Shown here one piece after another: positions 43,825-55,031 of a stretch of DNA of 64,000 nt. The notes beneath the pieces are model-generated. The model saw only the letters and a list, made by a program, of their open reading frames with translations. It did no database searches and was not told the origin of the DNA. Position numbers and translations under genes: made by a program. The first letter of the stretch is position 1. Each line of letters opens with the position of its first letter. The stretch comes from Sphingomonas sp. TREG-RG-20F-R18-01 (GTDB lineage Bacteria; Pseudomonadota; Alphaproteobacteria; Sphingomonadales; Sphingomonadaceae), in the NCBI RefSeq assembly GCF_022662475.1, contig NZ_JAKNQQ010000003.1:434001-498000 (forward strand), given 5' to 3'.

Positions 43825-46007
43825 TTGCTCGTCGCCCAGATGTTGATCGCCCAGGTCACGGCTCCGGTGAGACCGAGCAGCATGACGAACGCGTAAGTGT
43901 AGACATATCCCGACTGGATCCGGCCAGCGACGCGCGAGCTACGCTCGACGATCCAGGCCGAGCCGTTCGGCCCGAAGCGATCGATCGTCTTCTCATCGCC
44001 GCGGTGCCAGAAGAAGCGGCCGATGGCGAACGCCGGCTTGACGAACAGCAAATCGTACAATTCATCGAAATACCATTTGTGGAGCAGGAAGTCGTAGATC
44101 GGCGCGTAGGTCTCGGCGAGCTTCTGCGACACACCCGGCGCGCGGATGTAGAAGACGTACGCCCCGACCAGACCGGTCAGCATCGCGATCGTCGCCGAGA
44201 GCTTCACCAGCAACGGGATCTCCTCCATCGACTCCATCAGCTTCTCGCGGAAGGCGATGCTGCCGTGCCAATAGGCTTCGCCAGCGCTCGGATCGATGAA
44301 GAAGCGGTGGAACACGAACCCCGCCGCAATCGCCCCGATCGACAGGATGATCAACGGGACCAGGATCGGGAACGGGCTTTCGTGCGGATGATAGCCACCC
44401 GTGCCGTCGCCCTTGGTCGTGAACACCGGATGCAGCGGGATCGCGTGACCCCCCGCACCATGATGATGCGCACCGTGCGTATCGGGCTCACTGCCCTGCC
44501 CTTCCTCTGCGGCTTCCCCGTGATGCGCATGCGCAGCGGTGGTGCCGTGATCGTCATGGCCAGCGTGGACCGCGTCATGGCCGTGGCCATGTGCATCATG
44601 CAGCGCATGCTGGATATGCTCGGACTGCTCCCAGCGCGGCTTGCCCCAGAAGGTGAGGAACATCAGCCGCCACGAGTAGAAGCTCGTCAGCAGCGCGACG
44701 ATGATCCCGACGATCGATGCGCCGTGGTTGCCCGAAGCCCAGGCCGCCTCGATGATCGCGTCCTTCGAGTGGAAACCTGCGAACCCGATCGCAAGCGGGT
44801 TGCCGAACACCGCGGGGATCCCGACGCCGGTGATCGCCAGCGTACCCATCATCATCCCCCAGAAGGTGATCGGAATGCTTTTCCGCAGCCCGCCATAATA
44901 GCGCATGTCCTGCTCGTGATGCATCGAATGGATCACCGAACCCGCACCCAAGAACAGCAGCGCCTTGAAGAAGGCGTGCGTGAACAGGTGGAACATCGCG
45001 GCGCCATACGCCCCACACCCGGCGGCAAAGAACATGTACCCGAGCTGCGAGCAGGTCGAATACGCAATGACGCGCTTGATGTCGGTCTGCACCAGCCCGA
45101 CCGTCGCGGCGAACAGGCAGGTCGCTGCACCCACCGTCATCACGACCGTCAGCGCGAACGGCGACGTCTCGAACATCGGCGACAGGCGGCACACCATGAA
45201 CACGCCCGCGGTGACCATCGTCGCCGCGTGGATCAGCGCCGACACCGGGGTCGGGCCTTCCATCGCGTCCGGCAACCAGGTGTGAAGCCCGAGCTGCGCC
45301 GACTTGCCCATCGCACCGACGAACAGCAACAGGCACAGCAGCGTCATCGTATCGACGCGGTAGCCCCAGAAGCCGATCGTCGAGCCCATCATCCCCGGCG
45401 CGAGCCGAAGGATCTCGGGGATCGAGACGGTGTGGAAGACGAGATAGGTGCCGAAGATGCCGAGCATGAAGCCGAGATCGCCGACGCGGTTGACGACGAA
45501 CGCCTTGATCGCGGCGGCGTTGGCGCTGGGCTTGCGGAACCAGAAACCGATCAGGAGGTAGGATGCGAGACCCACGCCTTCCCAGCCGAAGAACATCTGG
45601 ACGAGGTTGTCCGCAGTCACCAGCATCAGCATCGCGAAGGTGAACAGCGACAGATACGCGAAGAAGCGCGGCTGGTCGGGGTCCTCCTCCATATAGCCCC
45701 AGCTATACAGATGGACGAGCGCCGAGACGCTGGTGATGACGACGAGCATGACCGCGGTCAGCGCGTCGACGCGCAGCGACCAGTCGATCACCATGTCGCC
45801 GGAATGAATCCAGTCGAGCACCGGCACGACCGTCGCTTCGCCACCACCGAGGTAATGGAGGAAGATCGGCCAGCTAAGCGCGCACGACGCGAACAGCGCG
45901 CCGGTCGTCACGATCTTGGGAAGCGCGGAGCCGAAGCCCTTGTTCGCGAACCCTGCGATCAGCGACGCGAGCAGCGGCAGGAAGACGATGAGAAGAATCG
46001 AATGCAC
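43821..46007 (-). CDS. nuoL: NADH-quinone oxidoreductase subunit L with His-rich loop
   Basis: 728-aa largest antiporter-like subunit, carrying the lateral helix at its C-terminus. It has [35 protein letters not shown] and [16 protein letters not shown]. Residues about 462-527 form a His/Gly/Ala-rich loop ([19 protein letters not shown] and more) inserted before the last membrane helices, making the protein about 100 residues longer than the E. coli subunit. It starts 5 bp after nuoK. Confidence 0.95.
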   Translation of the reverse strand: MHSILLIVFLPLLASLIAGFANKGFGSALPKIVTTGALFASCALSWPIFLHYLGGGEATVVPVLDWIHSGDMVIDWSLRVDALTAVMLVVITSVSALVHLYSWGYMEEDPDQPRFFAYLSLFTFAMLMLVTADNLVQMFFGWEGVGLASYLLIGFWFRKPSANAAAIKAFVVNRVGDLGFMLGIFGTYLVFHTVSIPEILRLAPGMMGSTIGFWGYRVDTMTLLCLLLFVGAMGKSAQLGLHTWLPDAMEGPTPVSALIHAATMVTAGVFMVCRLSPMFETSPFALTVVMTVGAATCLFAATVGLVQTDIKRVIAYSTCSQLGYMFFAAGCGAYGAAMFHLFTHAFFKALLFLGAGSVIHSMHHEQDMRYYGGLRKSIPITFWGMMMGTLAITGVGIPAVFGNPLAIGFAGFHSKDAIIEAAWASGNHGASIVGIIVALLTSFYSWRLMFLTFWGKPRWEQSEHIQHALHDAHGHGHDAVHAGHDDHGTTAAHAHHGEAAEEGQGSEPDTHGAHHHGAGGHAIPLHPVFTTKGDGTGGYHPHESPFPILVPLIILSIGAIAAGFVFHRFFIDPSAGEAYWHGSIAFREKLMESMEEIPLLVKLSATIAMLTGLVGAYVFYIRAPGVSQKLAETYAPIYDFLLHKWYFDELYDLLFVKPAFAIGRFFWHRGDEKTIDRFGPNGSAWIVERSSRVAGRIQSGYVYTYAFVMLLGLTGAVTWAINIWATSK

Positions 46008-46012
46008 GTAAC

Positions 46013-46321
46013 TTACCCCTGCATCCGGTTGGCGTCGTCGACCGAGATCGTCCCGCGGCTACGGAAATAGATGACGAGGATGGCAAGCCCGATGGCCGCC
46101 TCACCCGCCGCGACCGTCAGCACGAACATCGCGAACACTTGGCCGACGAGATCGTGGAGATAGCCCGAGAAGGCGACGAAATTGAGGTTCACCGCGAGCA
46201 GGATCAGCTCGACCGCCATCAGCATGACGATGAGGTTCTTGCGGTTGGCGATGATGCCGAGCACGCCAAGCGCGAACAGGATCGCGCCCACGACGAGATA
46301 ATGGCCCAAACCGATCGTCAT
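46013..46321 (-). CDS. nuoK: NADH-quinone oxidoreductase subunit K
   Basis: 102-aa three-helix membrane subunit. The helix [19 protein letters not shown] carries the conserved Glu of the proton path, and the C-terminal helix includes [17 protein letters not shown] with the second Glu. The ATG at 46321 overlaps the nuoJ TGA (ATGA). A longer open frame upstream is out of frame with nuoJ and not real. Confidence 0.95.
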   Translation of the reverse strand: MTIGLGHYLVVGAILFALGVLGIIANRKNLIVMLMAVELILLAVNLNFVAFSGYLHDLVGQVFAMFVLTVAAGEAAIGLAILVIYFRSRGTISVDDANRMQG

Positions 46322-46929
46322 AGCTCCACCCCTGCGCCGACCGTCGGCTGCGTATTGCGCGTCGCGTCCTGCGGACGGCGCGCGTTCTGCCGCGAAATGT
46401 TCTGCTTGCGCGACCCCGTGCGATCCCGATGCGTCAGCACGATCGCGCCGATCATCGCGACGAGCAGGACCAGCCCGGCGCCTTCGAACACGAAGAGATA
46501 GCGCGTGTAGAGTACCATGCCGAGCGCCTGGATGTTCGACGTCGTCTCGGGCATCGGCGCACCTCGGCGGGCGAGTTCGATCGTCCCCGCGCTCCACGCC
46601 CCGAAGGCGAGCATGATCTCGGCCGCCAGCCCGACCGCGAACACCGCGCCGATCGCGGCGTAGCGCGCGAAGCCGGCGCGCAATTCGGCGAAATCGATGT
46701 TGAGCATCATCACGACGAACAGGAACAGCACGGCGACGGCGCCCACGTACACGATGACGAGCAGCATCGCGATGAACTCGGCACCGACGAGGACCATCAG
46801 GCCCGCTGCGTTGAAGAAGGCCAGAATCAGCCACAACACGGCATGCACCGGGTTGCGCGAGGTGATGGTCAGCGCGGCTGACACGATCACGATCGCTGCG
46901 AAAAGATAAAAGGCGAGTGCCTGGATCAC
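46318..46929 (-). CDS. nuoJ: NADH-quinone oxidoreductase subunit J
   Basis: 203-aa five-helix membrane subunit with [19 protein letters not shown], the pi-bulge helix typical of NuoJ. The C-terminal tail is hydrophilic ([19 protein letters not shown]). I chose the GTG at 46929 ([20 protein letters not shown]); the open frame upstream runs into nuoI. It lies 34 bp after nuoI. Confidence 0.93.
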   Translation of the reverse strand: MIQALAFYLFAAIVIVSAALTITSRNPVHAVLWLILAFFNAAGLMVLVGAEFIAMLLVIVYVGAVAVLFLFVVMMLNIDFAELRAGFARYAAIGAVFAVGLAAEIMLAFGAWSAGTIELARRGAPMPETTSNIQALGMVLYTRYLFVFEGAGLVLLVAMIGAIVLTHRDRTGSRKQNISRQNARRPQDATRNTQPTVGAGVEL

Positions 46930-46963
46930 GGTTTTCTGGGGCCCCTCAGAGTCGGTGCGGCGC

Positions 46964-47449
46964 TTAACGGTAAGGCGCGTCGGCGGCAAGGTTCGCGGCG
47001 ATCGCGCTTTCCCAACGATCGCCATTCGCCAGCAGCTTGGCCTTGTCGTAGATCAGCTCTTCGCGCGTTTCCGTCGCATATTCGAAGTTCGGACCCTCGA
47101 CGACCGCGTCGACCGGGCATGCTTCCTGGCACAGGCCACAGAAGATGCACTTGGTCATGTCGATGTCGTAGCGCGTCGTGCGGCGCGAGCCGTCGTCACG
47201 CGGTTCCGCCTCGATCGTGATCGCCTGCGCGGGGCACACCGCTTCGCACAGCTTGCACGCGATGCAGCGTTCCTCGCCGTTGGGATAGCGCCGCAGCACA
47301 TGCTCGCCACGGAAGCGCGGGCTGATCGGGTTCTTCTCGAACGGATAGTTGATCGTCGCCTTGGCCTTGAAGAAATACTTCAGGGTCAGCGCGTGCGCCT
47401 TGAGGAATTCCCAAAGCGTATAGGACTTGATGATCTGGGCGACGCTCAC
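46964..47449 (-). CDS. nuoI: NADH-quinone oxidoreductase subunit I
   Basis: 161-aa peripheral-arm subunit with two 4Fe-4S clusters (N6a and N6b): [12 protein letters not shown] and [12 protein letters not shown]. The N-terminal amphipathic stretch [20 protein letters not shown] docks to the membrane arm. The start is a GTG overlapping the nuoH TGA (GTGA); the earlier open frame lies inside nuoH. Confidence 0.95.
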   Translation of the reverse strand: MSVAQIIKSYTLWEFLKAHALTLKYFFKAKATINYPFEKNPISPRFRGEHVLRRYPNGEERCIACKLCEAVCPAQAITIEAEPRDDGSRRTTRYDIDMTKCIFCGLCQEACPVDAVVEGPNFEYATETREELIYDKAKLLANGDRWESAIAANLAADAPYR

Positions 47450-48615
47450 GAGCGCTTCTCCAACTGGTTCACGGGAGCAGCCTGGCACACGCCATCGGTG
47501 GGATAGCGCGGACGACCGTCGTCGTAGAGATATTGCTTGGTATAGACCCGGTTCTCGGGCGCGCACTCGGTGCCGACGCGGGTGACCATCAGGACACCGG
47601 ACACGAGGAACACCCAGAACAGCGACAGCGGCAGGAAGATCTTCCAGCCCAGCCGCATCAGCTGGTCATAACGGTAGCGCGGCACCGTCGCCTTGACCCA
47701 GCTGAACACGAAGAAGAACAGCAGGATCTTGATGAACAGCCAGATGATACCCGGCACGACATAAAGCGGTGCCCAATCGAACGGCGGCAGATACCCGCCC
47801 CAGAACAGCGTCGCGTTGAGCGCGCACATCAGGATTACGTTGGCATATTCGCCGAGCCAGTAGAGCGCGAACGACATCGACGAATATTCGGTCTGGTATC
47901 CGGCGACGAGCTCGCTCTCCGCCTCGGCCAGATCGAACGGCGCGCGCTGCGTTTCCGCAAGCGACGAGATGAAGAACACCACCGCCATCGGGAACAGCAA
48001 CGGGTTGAGGAAGAAACCGTTGACCGGCGTCCCCATCACGCTCTTCTGCGCCTCGACGATGTTGGTCAGATTGAAGCTGCCGCTCCACAGCACGATCGAG
48101 ATGAGCACGAAGCCGATTGCGACTTCATAGCTGACCATCTGCGCCGCGGCGCGGATCGCGGAGAAGAACGGATATTTCGAGTTGGACGACCAGCCCGCGA
48201 GGATCACGCCGTAGACGCCGATCGACGAAGCGGCGAGAACGTAGAGCAACCCGACGTTGATGTCGGAAAGCGCGGCGCGCGCATCGAACGGAACCACCGC
48301 CCAGACGATCAATGCGACCGTGAAAGTGATGATCGGCGCGATGATGAACAGCGTCTTGTTCGCCGCTGACGGGATAATCGTTTCCTGCAGGAACACCTTC
48401 AGGCCGTCCGCGAACGACTGGAGCAGGCCGAAGGGACCGACCACGTTGGGACCACGCCGCAGCGCCATCGACGCCCAGATCTTGCGATCGGCGTAGATCA
48501 GCATCGCGACCGCGAGCATGACTGGCAGCGCGATCAGCAGGATGTCCATCAACGTGGCGAGGAACCACGCCCAGCCAAAGGGCATCCCGAAACGGTAAGT
48601 GAAGAAGGAGGTCAT
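47446..48615 (-). CDS. nuoH: NADH-quinone oxidoreductase subunit H
   Basis: 389-aa eight-helix membrane subunit lining the quinone site. It shows [20 protein letters not shown] and the acidic loop [20 protein letters not shown]. The C-terminal tail ([19 protein letters not shown]) is hydrophilic. It is separated from nuoG by 139 bp containing a dispersed repeat, the only large break inside the nuo genes. Confidence 0.96.
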   Translation of the reverse strand: MTSFFTYRFGMPFGWAWFLATLMDILLIALPVMLAVAMLIYADRKIWASMALRRGPNVVGPFGLLQSFADGLKVFLQETIIPSAANKTLFIIAPIITFTVALIVWAVVPFDARAALSDINVGLLYVLAASSIGVYGVILAGWSSNSKYPFFSAIRAAAQMVSYEVAIGFVLISIVLWSGSFNLTNIVEAQKSVMGTPVNGFFLNPLLFPMAVVFFISSLAETQRAPFDLAEAESELVAGYQTEYSSMSFALYWLGEYANVILMCALNATLFWGGYLPPFDWAPLYVVPGIIWLFIKILLFFFVFSWVKATVPRYRYDQLMRLGWKIFLPLSLFWVFLVSGVLMVTRVGTECAPENRVYTKQYLYDDGRPRYPTDGVCQAAPVNQLEKRS

Positions 48616-48628
48616 GCTGCCAGTTCCC

Positions 48629-48733
48629 CTTCCCCGGCGCAGGCCGGGGCCCAGTCGGGAAGGTTGTCGTTACCGCGCGCCGCGTTCAGCCAAACGGCCG
48701 CTCGCGACTGGGCCCCGGCCTGCGCCGGGGAAG
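48629..48733. repeat. Dispersed two-hairpin inverted repeat between nuoG and nuoH
   Basis: Arms at 48629-48657 and 48705-48733 are a perfect 29-bp inverted repeat, with hairpins CCCCGGC-GCAG-GCCGGGG and the CTGC-loop counterpart. It sits inside the nuo operon, between genes that would otherwise be nearly contiguous. Confidence 0.85.
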
Positions 48734-48754
48734 AAAGAAGCGAAGAAGCGAAGG

Positions 48755-50755
48755 TCATTCCGCCGCCTCCGCGAATTCCTGCCCGTGGACCAGTTCCGCC
48801 GAGCAGCGCTGCATCGTCGGGCTTGCCCGGCAGATCGCGTTGGTCAGGTAGAAGTCCTTGATCGGATAGCCGGTCAGCGTGCCCGAGGCCGCTGCGTTAA
48901 GCGCAGGCGGTGCCCAGTCGAACGTCGCAAGTCCGAGCGTCGCGAGCGCAGGCGTATCGGTCGCCATGTTCGCGCGCAATTCCTCGATCGTGTCGAACGG
49001 CAGCGTCTTGCCCATCATGCCCGACAGTGCGCGCAGGATCGTCCAGTCCTCGCGCGCATCGCCCGGCGGGAACACCGCACGCTCGCCCCGCTGAACGCGA
49101 CCCTCGAGGTTGACATACGTGCCCGACTTTTCGGCATAGCTCGCCCCCGGGAGAACGACGTCGGCAGCAGCCGCGCCCTTGTCGCCATGATGCCCGATAT
49201 AAACCTTGAGCGTGCCTTCGAACGCGCCGTAATCGACCTCGTCCGCACCCAGAAAGAAGGCGAGCTTCGGCTTGGCCGCGACGACATCCGCGATGCCGCC
49301 CTTCTGTGCATAACCGAGCATCAACCCGCCCATGCGGCTCGCCGCCATGTGGAGCACGTTAAAGCCGTTCCAGCCGTCCTTGACCAGACCCAGCGGCGAC
49401 ACCAGCGCGAGCGCCGCGCCCAGCGACTTGAGCGCCGCCCCGCCGACGATCATCATCGGACGCTCGGCCTTGGCGAACGCCTCGGTCACAGCCTCGGGCA
49501 GGTTGCCGAGCACGCCGAGATCCTCGCCGAGCCATTCGACCTTATAGGTCAGCTCGGTTTCCGGACCGATCGCGAACACCTTCGCGCCGCGTTTGATCGC
49601 CTTGCGAATCCGCGTGTTCACCAGCGGCGCTTCCCAGCGCACGTTGCTGCCCACGATCAGGATCACGTCGGCCTGTTCGGTGCCCGCGATCGTCGTGTTA
49701 AAATTGACCGCGGCGAGATTGGTCGTGTCATAATCCATGCCGGTCTGGCGACCCTCGAGCAGGGTCGACCCCATGCTGCCGAGCAACGCCTTGGCGGCAT
49801 ACATCGTTTCGCAATCGACCAGATCGCCAGCGACTGCGGCGATGCTCGACCCGGCATCGACCTGCGAGATCGCGAGGAACGCAGCATCCCACGACGCTTC
49901 GGTCAGGCGGCCGCCCTTCCGGATATACGGCTTGTCGAGGCGACGACGGACCAGGCCGTCAACCGCGTGGCGCGTCTTGTCGCTCGCCCATTCCTCGTTC
50001 ACGTCCTCGTTGATCCGCGGCACTGCGCGGAGCACCTGCCGACCACGGCTGTCGAGCCGGATGTTGGTGCCGACCGCGTCCATCACGTCGATCGTCAGCG
50101 TCTTGCGAAGCTCCCACGGACGCGCTTCGAAAGCGTACGGCTTGGAGGTCAGCGCACCGACCGGGCAGAGATCGACGACGTTGCCCGACAATTCGCTCGT
50201 CACGGCATGTTCGAGATAGGACACGATCTGCATGTCCTCGCCGCGACCGATCGCGCCGATTTCCTCGACCCCGGCGACTTCCTCGGCAAAACGGATGCAG
50301 CGCGTGCACTGGATGCACCGCGTCATCACCGTCTTGACGATCGGCCCCATGTACTTCTCGGTAACCGCGCGCTTGTTCTCGTCATAGCGCGACTGGCCGC
50401 GCCCATAAGCGAGGCTCTGGTCCTGCAGGTCGCATTCGCCACCCTGGTCGCAGATCGGGCAATCGAGCGGATGGTTGATCAGGAGAAACTCCATCACCCC
50501 TTCACGTGCGTTCTTGACCATCGGCGAGTTGGTGAAAATCTCCTGCTTGTCCGCGGCCGGCAGCGCGCACGATGCCTGCGGCTTCGGCGGTCCGGGCTTC
50601 ACTTCGACCAGGCACATGCGGCAATTGCCCGCGATGCTCAGACGCTCGTGATAGCAGAAGCGCGGGATTTCCTTGCCGGCGATCTCGCACGCCTGGAGCA
50701 CGGTGGCACCAGCGGGGACCTCGACTTCGACACCATCGACTTTGACTAAGGGCAT
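48755..50755 (-). CDS. nuoG: NADH-quinone oxidoreductase subunit G
   Basis: 666-aa iron-sulfur subunit of the NADH-oxidising arm. The N-terminal 2Fe-2S/4Fe-4S region has CRMCLVEV, HPLDCPICDQGGECDLQ and MTRCIQCTRCIRF; the remainder is the molybdopterin-oxidoreductase-like fold without cofactor. The ATG at 50755 shares a base with the TAA of the preceding small ORF (TAATG). Confidence 0.95.
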   Translation of the reverse strand: MPLVKVDGVEVEVPAGATVLQACEIAGKEIPRFCYHERLSIAGNCRMCLVEVKPGPPKPQASCALPAADKQEIFTNSPMVKNAREGVMEFLLINHPLDCPICDQGGECDLQDQSLAYGRGQSRYDENKRAVTEKYMGPIVKTVMTRCIQCTRCIRFAEEVAGVEEIGAIGRGEDMQIVSYLEHAVTSELSGNVVDLCPVGALTSKPYAFEARPWELRKTLTIDVMDAVGTNIRLDSRGRQVLRAVPRINEDVNEEWASDKTRHAVDGLVRRRLDKPYIRKGGRLTEASWDAAFLAISQVDAGSSIAAVAGDLVDCETMYAAKALLGSMGSTLLEGRQTGMDYDTTNLAAVNFNTTIAGTEQADVILIVGSNVRWEAPLVNTRIRKAIKRGAKVFAIGPETELTYKVEWLGEDLGVLGNLPEAVTEAFAKAERPMMIVGGAALKSLGAALALVSPLGLVKDGWNGFNVLHMAASRMGGLMLGYAQKGGIADVVAAKPKLAFFLGADEVDYGAFEGTLKVYIGHHGDKGAAAADVVLPGASYAEKSGTYVNLEGRVQRGERAVFPPGDAREDWTILRALSGMMGKTLPFDTIEELRANMATDTPALATLGLATFDWAPPALNAAASGTLTGYPIKDFYLTNAICRASPTMQRCSAELVHGQEFAEAAE

Positions 50756-50985
50756 TATTCGGTCTCTTCAGTGAGATCGAGACGGCGCTCGATACGGTCA
50801 AGCCGGTGATTGATCGCGCTGATATCAGCCTGCATTCCGAAAACGGACGTGGTCAATCCGCGCGTGTAATCTTCCAACGCAGACAAGCGAACCGCAAACG
50901 ACGCCATATCCCGCTTCACAGAGGTCATATCACTCTGCAAGCGCTTCAGGATTTCGAGGATGAGGTCGCCCTGCTCCAACGTCAC
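50755..50985 (-). CDS. 76-aa coiled-coil small protein between nuoF and nuoG
   Basis: A small protein beginning [20 protein letters not shown] and ending [16 protein letters not shown]. Heptad-like spacing of Leu/Ile/Met across most of the length ([35 protein letters not shown]) predicts a helical coiled coil. Its GTG overlaps the nuoF stop (GTGA), and its TAA overlaps the nuoG ATG, so it is locked into the coupled nuo message. It is not one of the 14 core complex I subunits, and I do not recognise the family. A structural or assembly role is only inference from position. Confidence 0.75.
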   Translation of the reverse strand: MTLEQGDLILEILKRLQSDMTSVKRDMASFAVRLSALEDYTRGLTTSVFGMQADISAINHRLDRIERRLDLTEETE

Positions 50986-52286
50986 TCCGCCGCCTCCATC
51001 ATCGGGCTCAACCCGCCACCACGCTTCTCGGTGATCCGCCGCTCCATCTCGGGGCGGAAGTGCTTGATCAGGCCCTGGATCGGCCAGGCCGCCGCATCGC
51101 CGAGCGCACAGATCGTGTGACCTTCGACCTGCTTGGTCACCTGATACAGCGTATCGATCTCGGAAATATCCGCATCGCCGGTGCGCATCCGCTCCATCAC
51201 GCGCCACATCCAGCCGGTGCCTTCGCGGCACGGCGTGCACTGGCCGCAGCTCTCATGCTTGTAGAAGTAGGAGAGACGGCTGATCGCGCGAACGATGTCG
51301 GTCGACTTGTCCATGACGATGATCGCCGCGGTGCCCAGACCCGAACCGACCTTCTTGAGGCCGTCAAAGTCCATCGGGCAGTCCATGATCTCGGCAGCCG
51401 GTACCAGCGGCACCGAAGACCCGCCCGGGATGACCGCGAGCAGATTGTCCCACCCGCCGCGGATCCCGCCGCAATGCGTTTCGATCAGTTCGCGGAAGGT
51501 GATGCTCATCGCCTCCTCGACCACGCACGGCTTGTTCACATGCCCGCTGATCTGGAACAGCTTGGTGCCGCGATTGCCCTCGGCGCCGAAGCTCGCGAAC
51601 CACTCGGGCGAGCGCCGCAGGATCGTCGGCACGACCGCGATCGACTCGACGTTGTTGACCGTCGTCGGGCAGCCATAGAGCCCTGCCCCCGCCGGGAACG
51701 GCGGCTTGAGCCGTGGCTGGCCCTTCTTGCCCTCGAGGCTCTCGAGCATCGCGGTCTCTTCGCCGCAAATGTACGCGCCCGCGCCACGATGGACGAAGAC
51801 GTCAAAGTCATAGCCCGAGCCGCTGGCGTTCTTGCCGATCAGGCCCTTGTCATACGCCTCTGCGACCGCGGCGAAGAGGACTTCGGCCTCGCGGATATAT
51901 TCACCACGGATGTAGATGTAGGCGGCGCGCGCGCGCATCGCATAACCCGCGATCAGCGCGCCTTCGATCAGCTTGTGCGGATCGTGGCGGATGATCTCGC
52001 GGTCCTTGCACGACCCCGGCTCAGATTCATCGGCGTTGATGACGAGGAAGTTCGGGCGGTCCGGCTTTGGTTCCTTGGGCATGAACGACCATTTGGTGCC
52101 GGTCGGGAAACCAGCGCCGCCACGGCCGCGCAAGCCCGATGCCTTGACCGCGTCGATCAAAGCATCCTGCCCGCGTGCCATCAGGCCCTTGGTGTCGTCC
52201 CAATCGCCACGCTTGATCGCGGCCTCGAGGTTCCACGGCTGGAAGCCGTAGACGTTGGTAAAGATGCGATCCTTGTCGGCAAGCAT
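50982..52286 (-). CDS. nuoF: NADH-quinone oxidoreductase subunit F
   Basis: 434-aa flavoprotein that binds NADH, FMN and cluster N3. The FMN/NADH glycine-rich motif is [16 protein letters not shown], and the 4Fe-4S motif is [15 protein letters not shown] plus a downstream Cys. The ATG at 52286 overlaps the nuoE stop (TGATG); a GTG three codons earlier is less likely. Its stop overlaps the small ORF start. Confidence 0.96.
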   Translation of the reverse strand: MLADKDRIFTNVYGFQPWNLEAAIKRGDWDDTKGLMARGQDALIDAVKASGLRGRGGAGFPTGTKWSFMPKEPKPDRPNFLVINADESEPGSCKDREIIRHDPHKLIEGALIAGYAMRARAAYIYIRGEYIREAEVLFAAVAEAYDKGLIGKNASGSGYDFDVFVHRGAGAYICGEETAMLESLEGKKGQPRLKPPFPAGAGLYGCPTTVNNVESIAVVPTILRRSPEWFASFGAEGNRGTKLFQISGHVNKPCVVEEAMSITFRELIETHCGGIRGGWDNLLAVIPGGSSVPLVPAAEIMDCPMDFDGLKKVGSGLGTAAIIVMDKSTDIVRAISRLSYFYKHESCGQCTPCREGTGWMWRVMERMRTGDADISEIDTLYQVTKQVEGHTICALGDAAAWPIQGLIKHFRPEMERRITEKRGGGLSPMMEAAE

Positions 52287-52954
52287 CAGGCCCACTCCGT
52301 CCGGTAATCGTGGTTTTCGTCGACCATTTCCTTGAGCGACGTCGGACCGCCCGCGGGGCAGCTATCGCGCCGCCCGGTCTGCGATCCCGGCGTGACCGGC
52401 GTGCCATTGGCAAGCGCCTCGAGCAATGCGCTGGTCTTGTCGTAATCGAGATCTTCGAAATTGTCGTCGTTGATCTGGACCATCGGCGCGTTGGCGCACG
52501 CGCCAAGGCACTCGACTTCGGTCAAAGTGAACATGCCGTCCGGGGTCGTGCGGCCCTTGATCAGCCCCTTGTTCTTGCATGCCGCCAGAACGTCGTCGCT
52601 GCCGCCGAGCAGGCACGGCGTCGTGCCGCAGACCTGGACGTGAAAGCGGCCGACCGGTGCCATGTTGAACATCGTGTAAAAGGTCGCGACCTCGTACACG
52701 CGCATGTACGGCACGCCGATCTGGCGCGCGACGAACTCGATCACCGGAACCGGCAACCAGCCCTGCGTCTGGGTCTGTTCGCCGACCTGACGCTGCGCCA
52801 GATCGAGGAACGGGATCGACGCGGATTGCTCGCGACCCTTGGGATAGCGACCGAGGATCTCGTTCGCCTTCTTCTGGTTATCGTCGTTCCACGCGAACAC
52901 ACCCCAGCGGGCGCGGGTCTCGGCTTCGTCAGGGATCTTTGGGGCTTCAGCCAT
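52286..52954 (-). CDS. nuoE: NADH-quinone oxidoreductase subunit E
   Basis: 222-aa thioredoxin-like 2Fe-2S subunit (cluster N1a). The cluster Cys are in [12 protein letters not shown] and [11 protein letters not shown]. The C-terminal about 45 residues ([20 protein letters not shown]) extend beyond the core, as is common in alphaproteobacteria. The ATG overlaps the nuoD TAA (TAATG). Confidence 0.94.
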   Translation of the reverse strand: MAEAPKIPDEAETRARWGVFAWNDDNQKKANEILGRYPKGREQSASIPFLDLAQRQVGEQTQTQGWLPVPVIEFVARQIGVPYMRVYEVATFYTMFNMAPVGRFHVQVCGTTPCLLGGSDDVLAACKNKGLIKGRTTPDGMFTLTEVECLGACANAPMVQINDDNFEDLDYDKTSALLEALANGTPVTPGSQTGRRDSCPAGGPTSLKEMVDENHDYRTEWA

Positions 52955-54189
52955 TATCGGTCACATTCACCAAAAACGATATCCATCGCGCCCAGGATCG
53001 CGGTCGTATCCGCGAGCATGTGGCCCTTCGACATGAAGTCCATCGCCTGCAGATGCGAGAAGGCCGTGGGCCGGATCTTGCAGCGGTACGGCTTGTTCGT
53101 GCCATCGGCGACCAGATACACGCCGAACTCGCCCTTGGGGCTTTCGGTCGCGACATAGACGTCGCCCGCGGGCACATGGAAGCCCTCGGTGTACAGCTTG
53201 AAGTGATGAATCAACGCTTCCATCGACCGCTTCATCTCGGCGCGCTTGGGCGGCACGACTTTGCGGTCGAGCGACGCGATCGGCCCTTCGGGCATGTCGC
53301 GCAGGCACTGCTTCATGATCTTCGCGGACTGGCGGACTTCCTCGACGCGCACCATGAACCGGTCATAGCAATCGCCACGCGTACCGACCGGTACGTCGAA
53401 CTCCATCCGGTCGTACACGTCATACGGTTGCGACTTGCGCAGATCCCAGGCGATGCCCGAACCCCGGATCATCGGGCCGGAGAAGCCCCACTTGATCGCA
53501 TCCTCACGGCTGACCGTCGCGATATCGACGTTACGCTGCTTGAAGATGCGGTTGTCCGCGACGAGCGAGATCGCATCCTCGAACAGCCGCGGCAGCCGCG
53601 TGTCGAGCCAGTCGGCGATGTCGGTCAGCAGCTTGAGCGGCGCATCCTGATGGACGCCGCCCGGACGGAAGTAGGCGCTGTGCATCCGCGCGCCCGAGAC
53701 GCGCTCGAAGAAGTTCATGCAATCTTCGCGGATTTCGAACAGCCACAGGTTCGGCGTCATCGCGCCGACGTCCATGACATGCGACCCGAGGTTGAGCATG
53801 TGGTTCGAAATGCGCGTCAGCTCGGCGAACAGCACGCGGAGGTACTGCGCGCGGATCGGCACTTCGAGATCGAGCAGCTTCTCGACCGCGAGCACATAAC
53901 TATGCTCCATGCACAGCGGCGAGCAGTAGTCGAGCCGGTCGAAATACGGCAGCGCCTGCATGTAGGTCTTATACTCGATCAGCTTCTCGGTGCCGCGGTG
54001 AAGCAGCCCGACGTGCGGATCGACACGCTCGACGATCTCGCCGTCGAGCTCCATCACCAGGCGCAACACGCCGTGTGCGGCCGGATGCTGCGGACCGAAG
54101 TTGATCGTGTAGTTCTGGATTTCGACATCGCCCACTTCCGGCTTTTCACCGTCGGTACGATGTTCGAGCTGGTCGAGATACTCGCTCAC
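52954..54189 (-). CDS. nuoD: NADH-quinone oxidoreductase subunit D
   Basis: 411-aa subunit forming the quinone pocket with NuoB. It includes [22 protein letters not shown] with the quinone-binding His, [25 protein letters not shown] (read across 53930-54000) and the C-terminal [12 protein letters not shown]. The start is a GTG at 54189 overlapping the nuoC TGA (GTGA); a longer open frame upstream is antisense-like inside nuoC. Confidence 0.95.
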   Translation of the reverse strand: MSEYLDQLEHRTDGEKPEVGDVEIQNYTINFGPQHPAAHGVLRLVMELDGEIVERVDPHVGLLHRGTEKLIEYKTYMQALPYFDRLDYCSPLCMEHSYVLAVEKLLDLEVPIRAQYLRVLFAELTRISNHMLNLGSHVMDVGAMTPNLWLFEIREDCMNFFERVSGARMHSAYFRPGGVHQDAPLKLLTDIADWLDTRLPRLFEDAISLVADNRIFKQRNVDIATVSREDAIKWGFSGPMIRGSGIAWDLRKSQPYDVYDRMEFDVPVGTRGDCYDRFMVRVEEVRQSAKIMKQCLRDMPEGPIASLDRKVVPPKRAEMKRSMEALIHHFKLYTEGFHVPAGDVYVATESPKGEFGVYLVADGTNKPYRCKIRPTAFSHLQAMDFMSKGHMLADTTAILGAMDIVFGECDR

Positions 54190-55031
54190 TGGTTCTGTCC
54201 TCCGCCAGTCCCGCCGCCGCTGCCCTTGCTGGGCATGACCGACGGATTGGCTGGCTTTTCGCCCGCACCGGCACCGGGCTTGCCCGCGCCGGACTGGCCG
54301 GTGTTCTCGGTGACCTTTGGATCGCTCGGCACCTGGGTCGGCGACTTCGCCGCATCGGCCTTGACGATCTCGTCCGCCTTGAGCGGCGTCGGCGCACCCT
54401 TGGCTTCCGGCACCTTCGCCTTCTCGTCGCCCGGGAGGACGTATTCGGCGCCTTCCCACGGGCTCATGAAGTCGAACGTCCGGAAGTCCTGCGCCAGCGC
54501 GACGGGCTCATAGACCACGCGCTTGGCTTCTTCGGAATAGCGCAGCTCGACATAGCCGGTCAGCGGGAAGTCCTTGCGCTGCGGATGACCACGGAAGCCG
54601 TAGTCGGTCAGGATACGCCGAAGGTCCGAATTGCCCGAGAACAGCACGCCGTACATGTCGTACACTTCGCGCTCGAGCCAGCCCGCGACCGGCCAGATCC
54701 CCGTTACCGACGGGACCGGCTTTTCGTCGTCGGTCTGGACGTGGACGCGGATGCGGTGGTTGCGGGTCAGCGAGAGCAGGCAATAGACGACCTCGAACCG
54801 GTCGATCCCGCGATCGGGATAATCGACGCCCGCGATTTCCATCAGCTGCTGATATTCGAGGCCCGGCGTATCGCGCAACGCGACCATCGTCTCGACCAGC
54901 GAGGAACGATCGACATGCAGCGCGACTTCGCCGACCGCGTCGAGGGAGTGCAGCAGACGACCACCGAGCGCAGCCGTCGCCGCGTCGATCACGCCGTCAT
55001 TGGCGCGATAGGCTGGAGCCGGCGCCCTCAT
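54186..55031 (-). CDS. nuoC: NADH-quinone oxidoreductase subunit C with long C-terminal tail
   Basis: 281-aa 30-kDa-type subunit. The core to about residue 200 includes [27 protein letters not shown] and [17 protein letters not shown]. Residues about 201-281 are a low-complexity Lys/Pro/Gly/Ala tail ([17 protein letters not shown] ... [12 protein letters not shown]) not found in the basic family. The ATG overlaps the nuoB stop (ATGA). Confidence 0.93.
   Translation of the reverse strand: MRAPAPAYRANDGVIDAATAALGGRLLHSLDAVGEVALHVDRSSLVETMVALRDTPGLEYQQLMEIAGVDYPDRGIDRFEVVYCLLSLTRNHRIRVHVQTDDEKPVPSVTGIWPVAGWLEREVYDMYGVLFSGNSDLRRILTDYGFRGHPQRKDFPLTGYVELRYSEEAKRVVYEPVALAQDFRTFDFMSPWEGAEYVLPGDEKAKVPEAKGAPTPLKADEIVKADAAKSPTQVPSDPKVTENTGQSGAGKPGAGAGEKPANPSVMPSKGSGGGTGGGQNQ

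Noticed and set aside
44004..46070. Long plus-strand open frame opposite nuoL
   Set aside because: It is a mirror of nuoL codons, made largely of Arg, His and Asp; no domain is recognisable.
48599..50749. Open frame of about 716 codons on the plus strand, opposite nuoG
   Set aside because: It is antisense to nuoG with all its Cys motifs intact; the composition is typical of a shadow frame.
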